A stretch of 64,000 bases of DNA from Annona cherimola (GCA_030490835.1 CM059973.1:51960008-52024007), one strand, 5' to 3'. Positions 12,154-25,725 are shown, counted from the first letter of the stretch. Notes: generated by a model from the letters alone, not told the origin. Numbers and translations are program-made.

Positions 12154-12525
12154 ATTTATAGAGTAAATTACCCTAATTTAAGGATCCTTTGGACGTCTTA
12201 CATGGGGTAGAAAGGATTGCCCTAAATCTGATTTTTCGGGCACATACATAGGGACGTTAAAATGGGGTGAAAAGGGGTACCCTACATGCATAAGATGTTG
12301 ATGTTTTGTAAACAACTAAATTATGGATGTTTTAGAGGGTAAAATACCCTAGATTTAGGGTACTTTGGATGTCCAAAATATGTTGGGAAATTTTGCCTTA
12401 AATCTGATTTTTAAGGATATGCATAGGGACGTCCAAAAAGGGGTGAAAAAGGTACCAAAAACGTGTATGAAAGTTGCTGTTTTGGAAGCAAAAAATTTAT
12501 GGATTTTAAATATGTGATATTACCC
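12154..12525 (+). repeat. internal tandem repeats of about 175 bp in LTR F1
   Basis: Blocks of the form GAGTAAATTACCCTAATTTA, then ACGTC, then CTAAATCTGATTTTT recur at about 12161, 12335 and 12512, a period near 173-177 bp. Copies have diverged but keep the order of blocks. The same blocks occur reversed at 50040-50410, and a related array lies at 47370-47950. Confidence 0.7.
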
Positions 12526-13752
12526 TAAATTTGGATTAAGGAAAGCATGATTAATTTCTAGAATTTATGGATTAAAAATATATTTTGATTTAAGTATCAA
12601 AAGAGACGTTGAATGGATGTAAAACGGGTCCTAAAGTTTGTGATTTGGAACCCTATGATGAATGGATTAAAATTCCATAAATAAACCCTAAATTATGTGT
12701 TAATTAAGGATTTTAATCATGATGAGTTAGAATGCAAGTTGCTGTTTTGAAAAATTTTAAGAAACACATAAGATATGTGTTGTAAGATGGGTGTATATGG
12801 AAGGATATGTATGGATAAGTGATAAATGACTTATATGATTTGCTAAAATGCAAAAACGCATGAAATTATGATACAATGCATGTTTATATTACTGTTTTGA
12901 TGATTAATAATAATCTAAAATTTTAGTATTAATATATGAAGCACCGACGTATGAAATGTGAAAAAAAGTAAAAACTGATAAATGGGAGGGATGAACCCCC
13001 ATATGATGATTAATGAATGATTGTTATGTGCATGAATGTTTACCCTACATATGGGTTTAGAACATGATATGGAATGGATGATATGATGCACAAGTACGTG
13101 TATGTATGTGTACCTGACTTGGAATTCAAGTGGGTTATATATGAAAATGATTTATGGGTTGGAAAACTAAGTTGTATGCAAGCAAATGAGAATTCTATGA
13201 ATGCGATGTCATTCTTATGTGTATAGGCAAAGGCAAAGAAAAGGTAGACTCGGAAAGCTAAGGCGAAATAGGTAAGCAAGCGATTTTCTAAATGATTTTT
13301 TTTTATCAAATTATGATAAAATGTTTGCCAATGATGTTCTAACTAATTTGAATTATTTAGCAAATGATTGATTAAGTTATTTCTAAGATGTTTAAGGATA
13401 ACCATTCATTTATCTCAATATGTATTAAATTGTTATTTCCATTATGGCAAATGAATTGCACAATGCTTTCTCAAATGTTTATGACAAAGGATGATACATG
13501 AATTTATGAATGAAAAATCATGCTAGCATGTCAAAAATGATGTTTATAAAAGATTCATGTGCACAAAGCATGAGGTCTACTCAAAGGTTTAAGCGGACTG
13601 ATGGTCCCCCTTTGGTGCAGCCAAGTCGCTAAGATAGCCTAGGTCCGGCGGCGCCTCCCTGGAATGGGAGAGGATGGAGATGGATGGTTGCCTAGCTAGC
13701 TTCCATCCTATGATGTTAACGTTCAAAAATGATGCATTGCATTATTTATGAT

Positions 13753-16719
13753 CGTGGCGTCCCGAACCGGGGTGCCTAGAAGCCTTACTCCGGGATCTTA
13801 TGGATTGGTAAATGTGACTCAGGATTGTTGCCCTGATCACGCGGTGGGTTCTTAATTGGATCTCATCCAATATTTTTTTTCTTTTTCTTTTCTTTCATCA
13901 CATAAACATATACTCATCATCATTCATAATGGACTTATCCATATCATCATAAATTATCAACTTCTCATATTATTCATAACTTCATAATTTCATACAACCT
14001 ATGTCCTTTTTCATCATATCCCATTAGGGCATCTATTCATACAAAAATCTACTAACCTTTGTAGATTTCTCTTTTCCTTTAGCAACACATGCCCTTCATC
14101 TCTTGGCTTTCCCTATACCTGTCTGAGGTTGGGAAAACAAAACATGAGTCGAAACTCAACAAGCAAGCATTTTTCTTTCATTTAAATGCATTCTTCTCCA
14201 TTCGATAGAAGACACTTACCAAGTGATCAACTATCAAATGCACATAAACCTTTTCATAAAAATAGTTTCATAAACATTGGATGTGCAAATGCTTCCTTTC
14301 CATTCCTGACATAAACCTTTGTGTGTGGGTACGCTAGTCTGGGATACATCTCACATAGCATAGTCCATTACGCTGGCTTCTCCGACTTGGCCTCGTCAAG
14401 GGGACCTCGCGTCCTTTACCCTGATTAGCCTACCTGGTCTCCTACATGCATGAATTTTGATTTTTTCGGCATTATATACCTCTTACACTAGGTAACTTGT
14501 CATTCTCATGTAGAGAATTATTTGCACCATCCCTTTAAAACATCATTTCAAATCTATGCTTTCCTTTTCAATCCATGTATGAAAATGCAATGCATTCATT
14601 CACACATAACATTTCTTTACCTCCACCTCTTGGGAGGACGCCGCCGGCACACAGCTCATATGACTCGGCAATAGTGAAGGGAGACCCTCTAATCCGTTTT
14701 CTACCTCCACAAAAGAGTCTTCATTATACATCATACATGTGCACATGTCCATGAACATCACATGATATCGATATGCCGACATGACTTTTTATAAAAACTC
14801 ATAAACATTCATCATTTCAAAACATTATAGGAATGACCACCCTTAAACACATTTCATAAATACTTGAGAATAAAATATATTTTGAAAAGGGTTTGCTTGC
14901 TTACCTTCTCAGTTGGTGTCCTCAACCTTCTCATTCCTTTTTTCCTATACAAGGAAAATGAATATTTATCCATCCATTCCATGTCTTAGGTTGCTTTCCA
15001 TGCTTGCTTTATAACCATTCATTACCTCATTCCCATAGAGGTTAATCTTATAAAGATACTTAGTCATTACTCATTTATATGGATTTTTATCCATAAATCC
15101 TTTAAAAATTCCATCAATATATCCTCATAAAATATAAAAGTAAATCTCAATTTTTTCCAAAATCACGTTGTTCACTGTTTATGATTACTGTTCATGTTTA
15201 CTGTAGCAGGTTATTGTTCTTCCGAGATTACTGTTCACAGCGTGTTGGTTATTGTTCATGGGTTCCAAAAATTGACTTTTTTTCCAAAAATAAAAAATAC
15301 CATGACATAGCTCTCAGTTAGTATATCATGGAAAAATTCATGAATTTTGAATTTATTATCATTAACTTGGCTAATTAAATTATTTTCTCCATATACTAAA
15401 AATCAACATAATTTCACTGAAGCATAATCCTTAAATCCAAAAATCATGAGATTAATATATCATCATTCCAACATCATTAATATTATAAAAATTCATCCTA
15501 TATCATCGTTTAGCAATATTGGAGCATTATTTTCATATTTTATACATGATTTTCTCGAATGCTCTATCTTTGCTCCAAATTTTTGATGTTTAGGCATAAT
15601 TCCATTTGGGCATTATACCTATACTTATTTTCTCATGCTTAGGCATTATCTAAGCATGGTTTTACCCTAATTAACACCCAAAATAAATTTGAAAAGAATT
15701 TCCTTACCTCAAGTAGAAAAATTCTCCTCCTACTTGGCCTTTCTCTCTCTTTCCTTCTTCCCTTCTCTCTCTAAGGCCAAAAACGAATTTTAGGGGTTGA
15801 AAATGCTCAATGGTGCTGGGATTTGTGCCTTTGGATGTTCACCATGCTCCCCTATTTATACCCTTCTATTTTCTACTAAATTGTAATTTACCCCCTTAGC
15901 TCCATGGATTAAATTCTAAATATTTTTCTTCAAAATCCATGAAATTTCTTGATCCATGTGCAGCCTCCCTACTACTGTTCACACCCCCAGCTGCCTATTT
16001 TAATTATTTTTATTTCATTAAAAAATGTATATTTTAAGCTTAATTCATCCAAACCGTTGATCTTAAGATAAGATTGATTTTGGGCCGTTGATTTTGGCTC
16101 CAAAATCTATTCATGTCAACATCCCATCTGCTCCTTGGTTTAAGTGCTGATTTTCTTTAATTAATTTGATTTTTAATTAATTAAAAATAACCCAAAAGTC
16201 AAATTATAATTAATGAAAAGTGGGCTACCTTTTTTATCTACAAATGACGTTTAATCTTGACCCTTAATTCATAGTTTTTGATCAATCTTGGACCATTCAT
16301 CATGTTCATCAAATTATTTTGGCCATCTATAAAAAATTTCCCCCCAATTCGATGTTCGGATTGCAAAATATGGATTTTTCTATGTTTTGTACACAAAAAT
16401 TCATAAAAATCCGAAAATTAATATTTTAATCCAAAAAGCACTTTTGTCCTTTAGTGGGAAGCTTCCTTTTTCGTCTTTTATGATTAAGTTAATCCATAGT
16501 GATTAACTTAACATATTCCTTAATCCCACATTTACTATTCACGTTTCACTATTCACGTTTACTATTCATCCGAATTAACATTCCATAATTATCTATTTAA
16601 TCCTCCAATGCCATATATTGCAAAATATCATTAATATATATTTCATATAAATATAATTATATTACCCAGGGTTTATAACCCTAGGGTTTCATACACGTTC
16701 CTAAAATTGGGGTTTCACA
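13753..16719 (-). mobile_element. solo LTR of family F (F2) inserted backwards in F1
   Basis: The 2967-bp repeat begins CGTGGCGTCCCGAACC (the family end TGTGGCGCCCC with one change) and ends GGGGTTTCACA. It is flanked by the perfect 5-bp duplication ATGAT at 13748-13752 and 16720-16724. Outside the duplication, the F1 sequence continues exactly as in other family copies (TTTATGA then ATACCC). On its own forward strand it has a TATAAATA box at 15853-15860. No internal region remains, so it is a solo LTR. It is about 1 kb shorter than F1 and differs at the start, suggesting a different subfamily. Confidence 0.9.
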
Positions 16720-17345
16720 ATGATATACCCATGACAGGTATAAGGATCATGTTTTCATAATATACCCACGAGTGGATATAATGTTGTTTTCCAAGATGTT
16801 TTAAATAAAAAATATTACCTGAAAAATGAATTGCCTGAAAACCTTATAGCTTGCTTATTGAGTTTCAACTCACGTTTTGTTTTCTAAAGCCAAAGACAAG
16901 TGAAAGGAATGATATGACAAGGAGCATAGGTTGGGCATTGAAGAATGACGAGTTTTATGAATGCATGTTTATGAGTTTCCGGTCGAATGATTGTATAATG
17001 ATTTATATGATAGTCTGGATGATTGTAGAAGCTTTATACTATGATATGTCGGATTATGGACGAAAAATAATTTTATGATCAAACATTAAGGTATGTTTTA
17101 TCATGTAGTGAATGAATATGCTTTTCATGATATAATATATGGTTATCATTATCGTATAATGGCCTAGTTGGGCAAAATGATGAAAAAGGAAACATATATG
17201 ATGATATTAACTCTTAATAAGTAAAGGTTAAATAGATAAATATCCAATAAATCCTGCCATGTGACAGGACAACAATCCTAATCACATTTACCAATCACGG
17301 AGTAAGGCTAATGATGTGACACTCGGGTTGGAGCACCACATCATC

Positions 17346-19134
17346 TAAGGTCGGTGCAACTTGATTTAGAGAAATTGCGTGGGATTGTTAGAAACTAACC
17401 GTGACTAATGCACACCAATTAGAAAATGGAAATAGTATGACTGGAACGAGTTTCATTGTTTTTCTTAAAAAAATGAAACAAGATAGGTAGATACTTATAC
17501 CAATTTATGAAAGTCATGCTAGAATATTAGAAGGGGAGAGAGAGAGAGAGAAGAAAAAAGGAGGTTTGGACTATCGTTGAAAAAGGCAGTGGTGGGCCTC
17601 TAAAATATAGATGGAAGATGATGCTAAAAAGTACACTAGAGGGGGATAAAGAACCAATGATAGTTCGTGAAGAAGGGAGATAAATCCGATGATGGAATGA
17701 ATCTAGTAGGGAGGCAGGCAAAATGGAGAGCTATTCTTAAGCTGTAATGGGTGGTGGAGGAGACTATGGGGCGTGTATGAGAGGTCCCAGCCATTACCCC
17801 TTCTTAGAAGATTTTTTTTTTACCAAAATTGCCCTATCCATTCTCCATCGCTAATTGAATATAGATGGTGGATATAAAGCTTCCGATGAAAAAAAATGTA
17901 GGAAGAGCTTTTCATGGGTTGGAGACCATTATGTAACACCCAAAATACCACTGATAGCGTACCAAATTAGTTACTCTATCTTCTTCATGTAGAAATTGGC
18001 TGCTCCAATTCTATTCATGACCCAACTAACAACACCGCTAAACTACCAGGACATGTAAAATATATTGACAGAAAAAGATGTATGCGTATACATCCAAGCA
18101 CTTATAATGTAAGAAGAAAGACCACTAAATCTAAAAATAATATCATTTAAATTCCCAAACAAATAACAAAATAGATAGAGAGAATTAAAATCTAAAACCT
18201 AAAACCTAAAATTAATCTTTGAATTCAATAACTAAAACCTTTTTTTTTTTAAGAAGGATGAGATTCATAATAGTAGCATGCTAAATAGTGAAGTTAACAG
18301 TGAAATGTTCCCTTTTAAGAGCTCATAAAATCAAAATGGCTAATGTACATGTCAACGACAAGAAGGGAAAAAGCAAGGATTAAAAAATTGGAATAACAGT
18401 AGTGCCACTGCATCATAGCAATTAATGAAGGGAAAAGATACGTGGAAGGATGAATATAGAAAGTAGGCTTGTGTAGAGGATTAAAGGATATGGGTGGATT
18501 AATTGGATATTAAGATAAGTTTGAACTAGAGATGCAAGAAATTTGAAATGGGAAGGAAGATCTCGGATAAGGATGAGAGTAGTTTGACTAATTTACAACA
18601 TTCATGTTTGGAATACACGACAATGTCCACCATTGCTTGTGATATGAATGATTTTAATTCATGGCTTCTCAATCATAAGTACATATGTTATGACGCCATT
18701 TGCCCCCACTACCATCTTTTCTCCATGTCGACAAAGGAGGTTGAAGATAGGTGCATGTGGGCTTCCTCCATCTGCCTATGCCGGTACACCTCTATTTTTT
18801 ACAGTTCAAACTTACCTCCATCAACAAGGAGATAGAGGCTAGGGCTCAATGATTCATAAGGGTGAAATTATCTTTTCAATTGGTCAATAATGGGATTGTT
18901 AACTATGTCGATATGTTAAAAATTTAGGCTAAAATAATAAGGATATGAAAATAATTAATGAATTGTTATAGGTGCGTAAGGAAGAGTGTTGATCTTTCAT
19001 GCTCGGTCGTTAACAGCGCTTGTTTTCGACCACACTTTGTGGCCATTTGATCCCACTTCATTTACTTGAGTCATTGGATTTCATTTTTAAAAGCAGTTGT
19101 TGATAGTGTAGAAGATTTGCAAAAATCCCTTATT
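17346..19134. other. intergenic DNA without supported genes
   Basis: A short GA-rich run lies at about 17532-17550 and an oligo-T run at 17810-17820. A 95-codon frame at 18548-18835 shows no motif I recognise. TGTAACACCC near 17933 looks like an LTR start, but no partner end follows. The right edge is the LTR of the chromovirus. Confidence 0.5.
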
Positions 19135-20707
19135 TGTAACATACCGGTCCAGGAAAGTGATCCCGGACCATGTATTTAATGCAATTTCCCAAGATCAATC
19201 ACACATTTATGGCAAAATTAATTATTATAATTTCATAAAAATTTCAAAATTCCACTTCCACTAGTCATGTTCCCATTATTACATCAAGGCATAAAGAAAA
19301 AGACATTTTACAAGTCTATCATTCTCAATACATGCCTTTAAAATAAATAAATAGAAATAATTATTCTTGAAAATCTTCTTGTAAATCCCAAAATGCTAGT
19401 GTCCCACTTGATTTGGTACACCTGTAAAAACAATGGGTTAGTCTCAACATGACTAGCAAGTAGAAAATTATTTGAAAATGGATAATGGCCCAAATAAAAC
19501 TTAATTAAATGATAAAATAATCATTTAATTTAATATCTTAAAAATTAGGCCTCAAATGAAAAATCAAACCCTTCCGTTGAGTCCAGAAGCATCAAAAATA
19601 TAGAAATGGACTATTTGGTCATTCAAATCGGAGTTCAAATGATTAAATCATAATAAAATGAAATAAACGGTCCACATTAAGCTATATCATCATAGCCTTT
19701 ACTGCAGGTGGGCCCTACTAAGGCGTCTGTCACTCCGCTTTATTGCTGTAATGGCCCACACATCAATTTCCAAAATCCTGTGGAGATCAGAAGCATAAAA
19801 AATTATTAAATGTGAAAGAAAACGTCAAAAGCAACAAAACAATTGCGTTGCAAAAGCAAGCTTCTCATGCTTGGACGAAAAATCCTCTCCCTGACGCCTC
19901 TGACGAAAATTATCTCTGAACGAAACTTCTTATTTGGACGACTTTCCATTCATGTACGTTTGGGAAAATCGGAACTGGCTTATATAACTTGATTTTTCGC
20001 CGTTCATAATACACATAAATATTATTAAATATATGCTCCAATTAACCCATATCATTAATATATAATTTCAATATCCACATATTTATTGCATATCAATGCA
20101 TTAAAAAAATGCATAATAAAATTCAAAAATCTCAATATATGTAATTTCAAGCATAAAATTTCAACATATTTATCTGCAAAATTTTATATCCTAAAAATTT
20201 AGGATTATAAAATTTCAATATGCAAAGCATAGTCTAAAAATTATAATATATATCTAATATACATGCTTTATACATAACAATTGTATAAAAATAATCATAG
20301 CATTGAACTAAAATCAAGTTCAAATAAAATCTCACTTGCCTTATAAAAGTTCTTTCCTCACGCAAGCCGCTTTCTCTAAAATTATCCGAATATTTCTTAC
20401 GAATACTCCCATCTATCAAGTCCCCACCCCAATTTATAAAAGTCTCGTAACTTCTAAGGGATAGGAAGATAGGAATAAGATAAATTTTATTTTAAAAATA
20501 GATTCTATCTTAACAAATCTTATCTATGATAATTCTTGTCTCATCATATCATATCCCGTGGAGATAAGATTTGTTTCAAAATTAAATTCTATCTTAACCA
20601 CCCTATCTAGGAGAGTTCTTATCTCATCCTATCTTATCATGTGGGGCCCACATGTCTGGAGAGGCAAAAATGCAAAAATTAATTATATATATTTTCAATA
20701 TTTGACA
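19135..20707 (-). repeat. 3' LTR of the chromovirus
   Basis: It has TGTAAC...GACA ends on the plus strand, is 1573 bp long, and matches 27014-28574 over its whole length. A polypurine tract adjoins it at 20708. Confidence 0.92.
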
Positions 20708-20720
20708 TTCTCCCCACCTT
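20708..20720 (-). other. polypurine tract of the chromovirus
   Basis: The minus strand reads AAGGTGGGGAGAA directly against the 3' LTR, the place and composition expected for the plus-strand DNA primer. Confidence 0.8.
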
Positions 20721-20750
20721 ATAAAGTTTCGTTCTCGAAACTTGCAATAG

Positions 20751-22350
20751 TCATGATAGATTTTGAAACAATTCGGGGCAGATTCTACGAATATTGTCCT
20801 CTAGCTCCCACGTTGCTTCCCGCTCACCGTGGTTGCTCCATTGCACTAGAACATGCTGAATTGTCCTCCTCTTTAACTGCTTCTCACGACTATCCAAGAT
20901 TCGAAGAGGACGTTCCGAATGAGTTAAATCTTCCTCGATCTCATATTGTTCGGTTGACAAAATATGCGTTGAATCGGCTACATACTTTCTTAATTGTGAG
21001 ATATGGAAGATATTATGAACACTTGCTAGTGAAGGAGGCAATGCTAGCCGATAGGCAACACCGCCTATAATTTCTAATATCTCAAAAGGTCCGATATATC
21101 GAGGAGATAATTTTCCTTTCACTCCGAAACGAGTCACACCTTTGGTGGGAGAGACTTTTAAGAAGACTAACTCGCTTACTGTAAATTGTAGGTCTCTTTG
21201 TCTGCCATCAGCATACTTTTTCTGGCGATCTTGCGCTGCTTCTAATCGTCGTCTAATAATTCGAACCACATCAGCAGCTTGTTGAACCCAGGCTGGAGCT
21301 AAAAGTTGTCGCGTACCAATTTCTTCCCAATAAAGAGGCGTTCGACCCCTTTTTCCATACAGAGCTTCAAACGGAGCCATACCAATACTAGCTTGATAAC
21401 TATTGTTATAGGAAAATTCAACCAAAGACAAATGCTCATCCCATGAACCAGGAAAATCTAAGGCACAAGCTCTCAATAAATCTTCTAAAATTCGAATAGT
21501 TCTTTCAGACAGACCATCCGTCTGCGGGTGATACGCGGTGCTCAACCGCAACTCTGTTCCCATACATTTTTGTAATTTTTGCCAGAAATCAGAAATAAAC
21601 CGTCGATCTCTGTTTGACACAATGGAAACAGGGACAGCTTGTAAACGAACAATCTCCCGCAGGTACAGGTCTGCCATTTGATCCATTCTAAAGGTCATGC
21701 GATAGGCAAGAAGTGAGCAGATTTAGTAAGTCTATTCACCACTACCCATACAGCATCACAACGAGCTTGCATCCTAGGGAGAGCCGTCACAAAGTCCATG
21801 GTAATATGGTCCCTTTTCCACTCTGGTATTTCTAAAGGTTGCAACAATCCGGCTTGTCTTTTTCGTTCAGCTTTGACTTGCTGACATACTAAGCACTGAG
21901 ACATAAATTTGGCACACTCGACACGCAGCCTTTTCCACCAGAAATTTTATCTGAAATCTTTGTACATCTTGGTACTACCGGTTGCACAGAAAATTTAGAC
22001 TGATGGGCTTCCTCTAAAATTTCTCGTCGTAACTTATCATCTTTGGGCACAACTAACCTTCCCCGAAAAAGTAGTGTGCCATCAGGTTTGCAACCGAAAT
22101 CCGAGGGATCTGCATTCTTTAACTTCTCTAAAACATGAAGAATAAATTTATCTTGTTTCTGAGCTTGCTTTATCCGATCAATCAGTGTTGACTGAATTTG
22201 TAAAGCACTTATTCTTCAAATTTCTAGTGGAGTTACTACTTCTAACTGCAAGGATTGAATTTCTCTTATTAGAGGCAATTGTTGAGTAATCCAAGCTACA
22301 GTACAGAATTTACGACTTAGAGCATCAGCTACCACATTTGCTTTATCGAG
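20751..22350 (-). pseudogene. integrase with C-terminal chromodomain (chromovirus)
   Basis: The integrase reads in three frames joined by frame changes near 21975 and 21700. The zinc-binding part ends in CLVCQQVKAERKR. The catalytic core includes DFVTALP and NRDRRFISDFW, where the catalytic Asp residues lie, and then the TAYHPQTDGLSERT block with the catalytic Glu. The C-terminus (about 20760-20915) reads LVQWSNHGEREATWELEDNI, a chromodomain-like fold that in chromoviruses directs insertion to heterochromatin. TAA near 22355 and a TGA near 22217 separate it from RNase H. The protein is inactive as written. Confidence 0.88.
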
Positions 22351-22356
22351 GTGATA

Positions 22357-23484
22357 TTAAATACTAATGTCATAGTCTTTTAGTAACTCCAACCATCTTC
22401 TCTGTTGAAGGTTCAACTCTCTTTGAGAGAAAATGTACTTCAGGCTCTTATGGTCTGTAAAGATTTCGGTTTTCTCACCATACAAGTAGTGTCGCCATAT
22501 TTTTAAAGCAAACACCACTACGGCTAATTCCAGGTCATGGGTAGGGTAATTTTGTTTGTAGGGTCTTAACTGCCTAGATGCATAGGCAATTACCCTACAT
22601 TGCTGCATGAGTACACAACCGAGGCCTTTTCTAGATGCATCACTGTACACCACATAGTTTTTGCCAGTAATCGGCAAGGTTAAAATCGGTGCTGAAGTTA
22701 AGCGACTCTTCAATTCTTTGAAACTTTTCTCACAAGCATCTGACCAGATAAATTTAGTATTTTTGTGGGTTAACCTGGTAAGTGGTACTGCTATGCTTGA
22801 GAAATTTTCCACGAATTTTCGATAATACCCCGCCATACCAAGAAAACTTCTAATCTCAGTTACAGTAGCCGGTCTACCCCAATTGGTTATAGCTTCTATC
22901 TTCTTTGGGTCTACTGATACACCATCATTACTAACCACATGACCTAAGAAGGTCACACTATCCATCCAAAACTCACATTTCTTGAGTTTGGCATACAACT
23001 TGTGTTCTCTTAGGGTCTGTAGTACTTCTCTTAGATGACCAAAATATTCTGCCTCTCCTTTGGAATACACTAAAATATCATCAATAAATACCACAACACA
23101 CTTGTCTAAGAACTGTCGAAATACCCTATTCATAAGGTCCATGAATGCGGCCGGAGCATTGGTTACTCCGAATGGCATCACTAAAAATTTGTAATGACCA
23201 TACCGCGTTCTAAAAGCTGTCTTAGATATATCTTCGTCCTGAACTTTCAACTGATGATATCTTGACCGTAGATCTATTTTGGAGAAGACCGATGCACCTT
23301 GTAGTTGATCAAAGAGATCATCAACTCGGGGAAGTGGATATTTGTTCTTGATTGTTACCTTATTCAGCTCTCTGTAATCGATGCACAACCTCATACTGCC
23401 ATCTTTTTTCTTTACAAAAAGCACAGGTGCTCCCCAAGGTGACTTACTAGGTCGAATAAACCCTAAATCGAGAAGCTCTTGCAA
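22357..23484 (-). pseudogene. reverse transcriptase and RNase H (chromovirus)
   Basis: This open stretch of 375 codons is the best preserved part of the element. RT motifs are clear: [19 protein letters not shown], the [10 protein letters not shown] block, [13 protein letters not shown] and the catalytic [10 protein letters not shown]. RNase H follows, with [16 protein letters not shown], the [20 protein letters not shown] block and [10 protein letters not shown] carrying the acidic residues. It is in the same frame as gag and protease upstream, separated by stop codons. The domains themselves could be intact, but the polyprotein around them is not, hence the pseudogene call. Confidence 0.92.
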
Positions 23485-23703
23485 CTATATTTTTAATTCT
23501 TTCAACTCTGCAGGAGCCATTCGATAAGGAGCTTTTGAAATTGGAGTAGTATCGGGCATCAATTCTATGATGAAATCAATTTCTCTTTCTGGAGGTACTC
23601 TCGGTAACTCTTTTGGAAATACATCCGGAAATTCATGAACAACCGGAATGTCTTCCAACTTAACCTCTTTATCTTCTATTGCTAGAACTGAAACAAGACA
23701 TCC

Positions 23704-24300
23704 TTACGAACCCTTTCTAATAAGTTTTCTAGCTTGAAAAGCTGATATGAGGCGAGGTACTACCAATTGACTTTCCTTAAAATTAATACTTTGTTTATCG
23801 GATCCTCTTAAGCTGACATGACGCTCACGAGGGTAAATTCCATGTACCCACTTAACTAACCAATTCATTCCCAAAATGACATCTAGATCTTTCATAGGTA
23901 TGATTAAAATATCTACTGGGATGGTCAAATTTTCAATTTCTAAGGTACAAGCCATACAAGCATGTCTAATCAATAAACTACCCCCAACAGGTGATGTGAC
24001 TCGGACATCCCAAGTTAACTCAGTGACTTTCAATTTATGCTCTTGCACGAACTCTTCGGATATAAAAGAACTATCCGCACCTGTGTCAAATAATACTTGA
24101 GCAAAAATACCACAGAGACGAATAATACCTACCACTGTCTCCGCCAGTGCTTGGGTTTGCTCGGGTATTAGGGCACGGACTTGTGCTTGAGCTGGTAAAA
24201 CTGGCTGTCGTCCACCACCACCTTGGTACTGTTGTCCCGTTGATCTACCAACTGGACGATTTTGCCCCTGCTGTTGTGGTTGTCCGACATTTCTGGTTGT
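23704..24300 (-). pseudogene. aspartic protease region (chromovirus)
   Basis: The frame contains VLFDTGADSSFIS, the retropepsin active site with D-T-G-A, near 24070-24095, followed by the ILGMNWL motif typical of Ty3/gypsy proteases. It is in frame with the zinc knuckles upstream and ends at TAA/TGA stops before the RT. The protease would process Gag-Pol. Upstream sequence is Gln-rich, a usual linker between gag and protease. Confidence 0.88.
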
Positions 24301-25725
24301 TGGACCATCTTTAATGATGTGACCAGGCTGTCCACAGTTGTAGCACACGAAGCCCACGACACAATTTGGTGGTCGATGACCAGTCTTTCCGCACTTGAAG
24401 CATTTGCAAAGTCCGATATGAAACTTTCCACATCTGTTGCACTTGGGGACTTTTTTCTTCTTTTGAAATCCTCCATTCTTTCCACTTCCCTTGACTCTAG
24501 TTTGCCCCGAAGAAGACTGTCCGATCTGCTTCTTTTCCGAATGATCTTTTACTGGTGATCGTTCCCTTTTCAGGTAACGCCGATCAAGTTCAGCGGTATC
24601 ACTCTCAACTAAGAGAGCATTATCGACTGCATCACCATAGGTTTTATTGCGGCAAAGTATTACTCAACCGCGTATACCCTCAGCAAGACCATCCTCAAAC
24701 TTACGGATCCGATTATACTCTTCCCATTCTGAGCTTGGAGCAAACCGAAGCAGAGAGTTGAACTTTGTTTCATACTCGGCCACCGTCATAGTGCCTTGCT
24801 TCAATTCAGTAAACTCTCGGGCCTTCGAAATTCGAACAGAAGATGGAAAGAACTTGGCGAAAAAGGATTCCTTAAATTTATCCCAAGTTACATTTTCTTT
24901 CCTACTGTTGAAGACACGTTGCTGTGTCTTCCACCATCGATAGGCCTCTCCACTAAGTTTGAACGGAGAAAATAAAACTTTCTGTCGGTCGTCACAACCC
25001 AGAAAGTAAAAAATCTTTTCCATTGCCTCGATCCAATGCTCGGCAGCTAAACAATCACCACCGGAAAAGGATGGGGGTTTTTGACGATGGAATGCATCAG
25101 CATCTCTCCGATCCATTTCTCACTGTTCGGGACAACCCGTGGTTGCAATACTCAGACTTTCTACAACTGTTCCTTGAGCTTTATCACTAGCTCCTTTGTT
25201 TGCCTGGTTCGAGACCTCCACTTCTTCCTGCCTATCAAATTCTGATTTTTCTTCTAAAACCCGAGCATCAGGGTTTTGATCTGGCCCTTCTCTCTGACTC
25301 CCATGCATATTAGCAATCGACTGATGTTCATCATGCCCGTGGTGATGGTGCTCTTGGTTTCTTAGCACTGCTGATGATTGCTGTTGAACAATCTGTTCTA
25401 GTTGTGCTTGCATCCGTTCCCACTGACGAAAAGCCTCTGTCTGAAACACTGCAAAGGTTTTCTCTTGTTCATTCAGACGTTGCCCAAGCATGTTAGTTCT
25501 GGTCGGAGATTCAACTAGAGCTTTATCCTTCCTTCTACTGGGCTTTTTTCTAAGCTCAGCTTCTGGTTGGTCCTTAGTCTGCTTCTTTCGTGGCTTTTTA
25601 CTAGGATATTGCTCTGGGTGACCAGTTTGGGCATTCGGATCATCGGAATTACTTTTTATTCTGGCATAGAAGAGAAATATGGTCTCAATAAATATTCTTA
25701 AGCAAACAGGAACAATCGTAACTTT
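24291..25725 (-). pseudogene. gag with tandem zinc knuckles (chromovirus)
   Basis: In one frame with in-frame stops (TGA at 25117-25119 and near 24661), the minus strand reads a basic N-terminal part (PSKKPRKKQTKDQ), a coiled-coil-like EQEKTFAVF...AQLEQIVQQQ stretch, then the Gag core with AAEHWIEAMEKIFYFLGCDD and KLSGEAYRWWKTQ. C-terminally there are three Cys-rich units, CNRCGKFHIGLC, CFKCGKTGHRPPNC and CYNCGQPGHIIKDG, the last with its final Cys replaced by Gly. Such tandem knuckles fit Tekay/Del Gag. It shares its frame with the extra upstream frame. Confidence 0.88.

Larger units (their letters stand above)
10377..17340 (+). mobile_element. solo LTR of long-LTR family F (F1), split by an inner insertion
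   Basis: The repeat starts with TATAATACCC (the family consensus start looks like TGTRAWACCCC) and ends with GGAGCACCACA. It is flanked by the perfect 5-bp duplication TCATC at 10372-10376 and 17341-17345. After removing the inner LTR and its duplication, about 3.99 kb remains, with no primer site, PPT or coding domain, so it is a solo LTR. A TATATAAA box at 11267-11274 gives the orientation. Frames inside it, such as 11541-11756, lie in a purine-rich leader and show no protein similarity. LTR length and the TG...CA ends suggest Ty3/gypsy, but the lineage is not proven. Confidence 0.88.

Noticed and set aside
17933..17960. TGTAACACCC, a possible LTR start
   Set aside because: No matching end, target duplication or family-F blocks follow.
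18548..18835. 95-codon plus-strand frame
   Set aside because: No motif, no similar neighbour and no promoter or splice context; length is within chance for this region.
19130..19134. Target duplication of the chromovirus
   Set aside because: The flanks TTATT and TTAGC agree at only three of five bases, so a duplication cannot be claimed.
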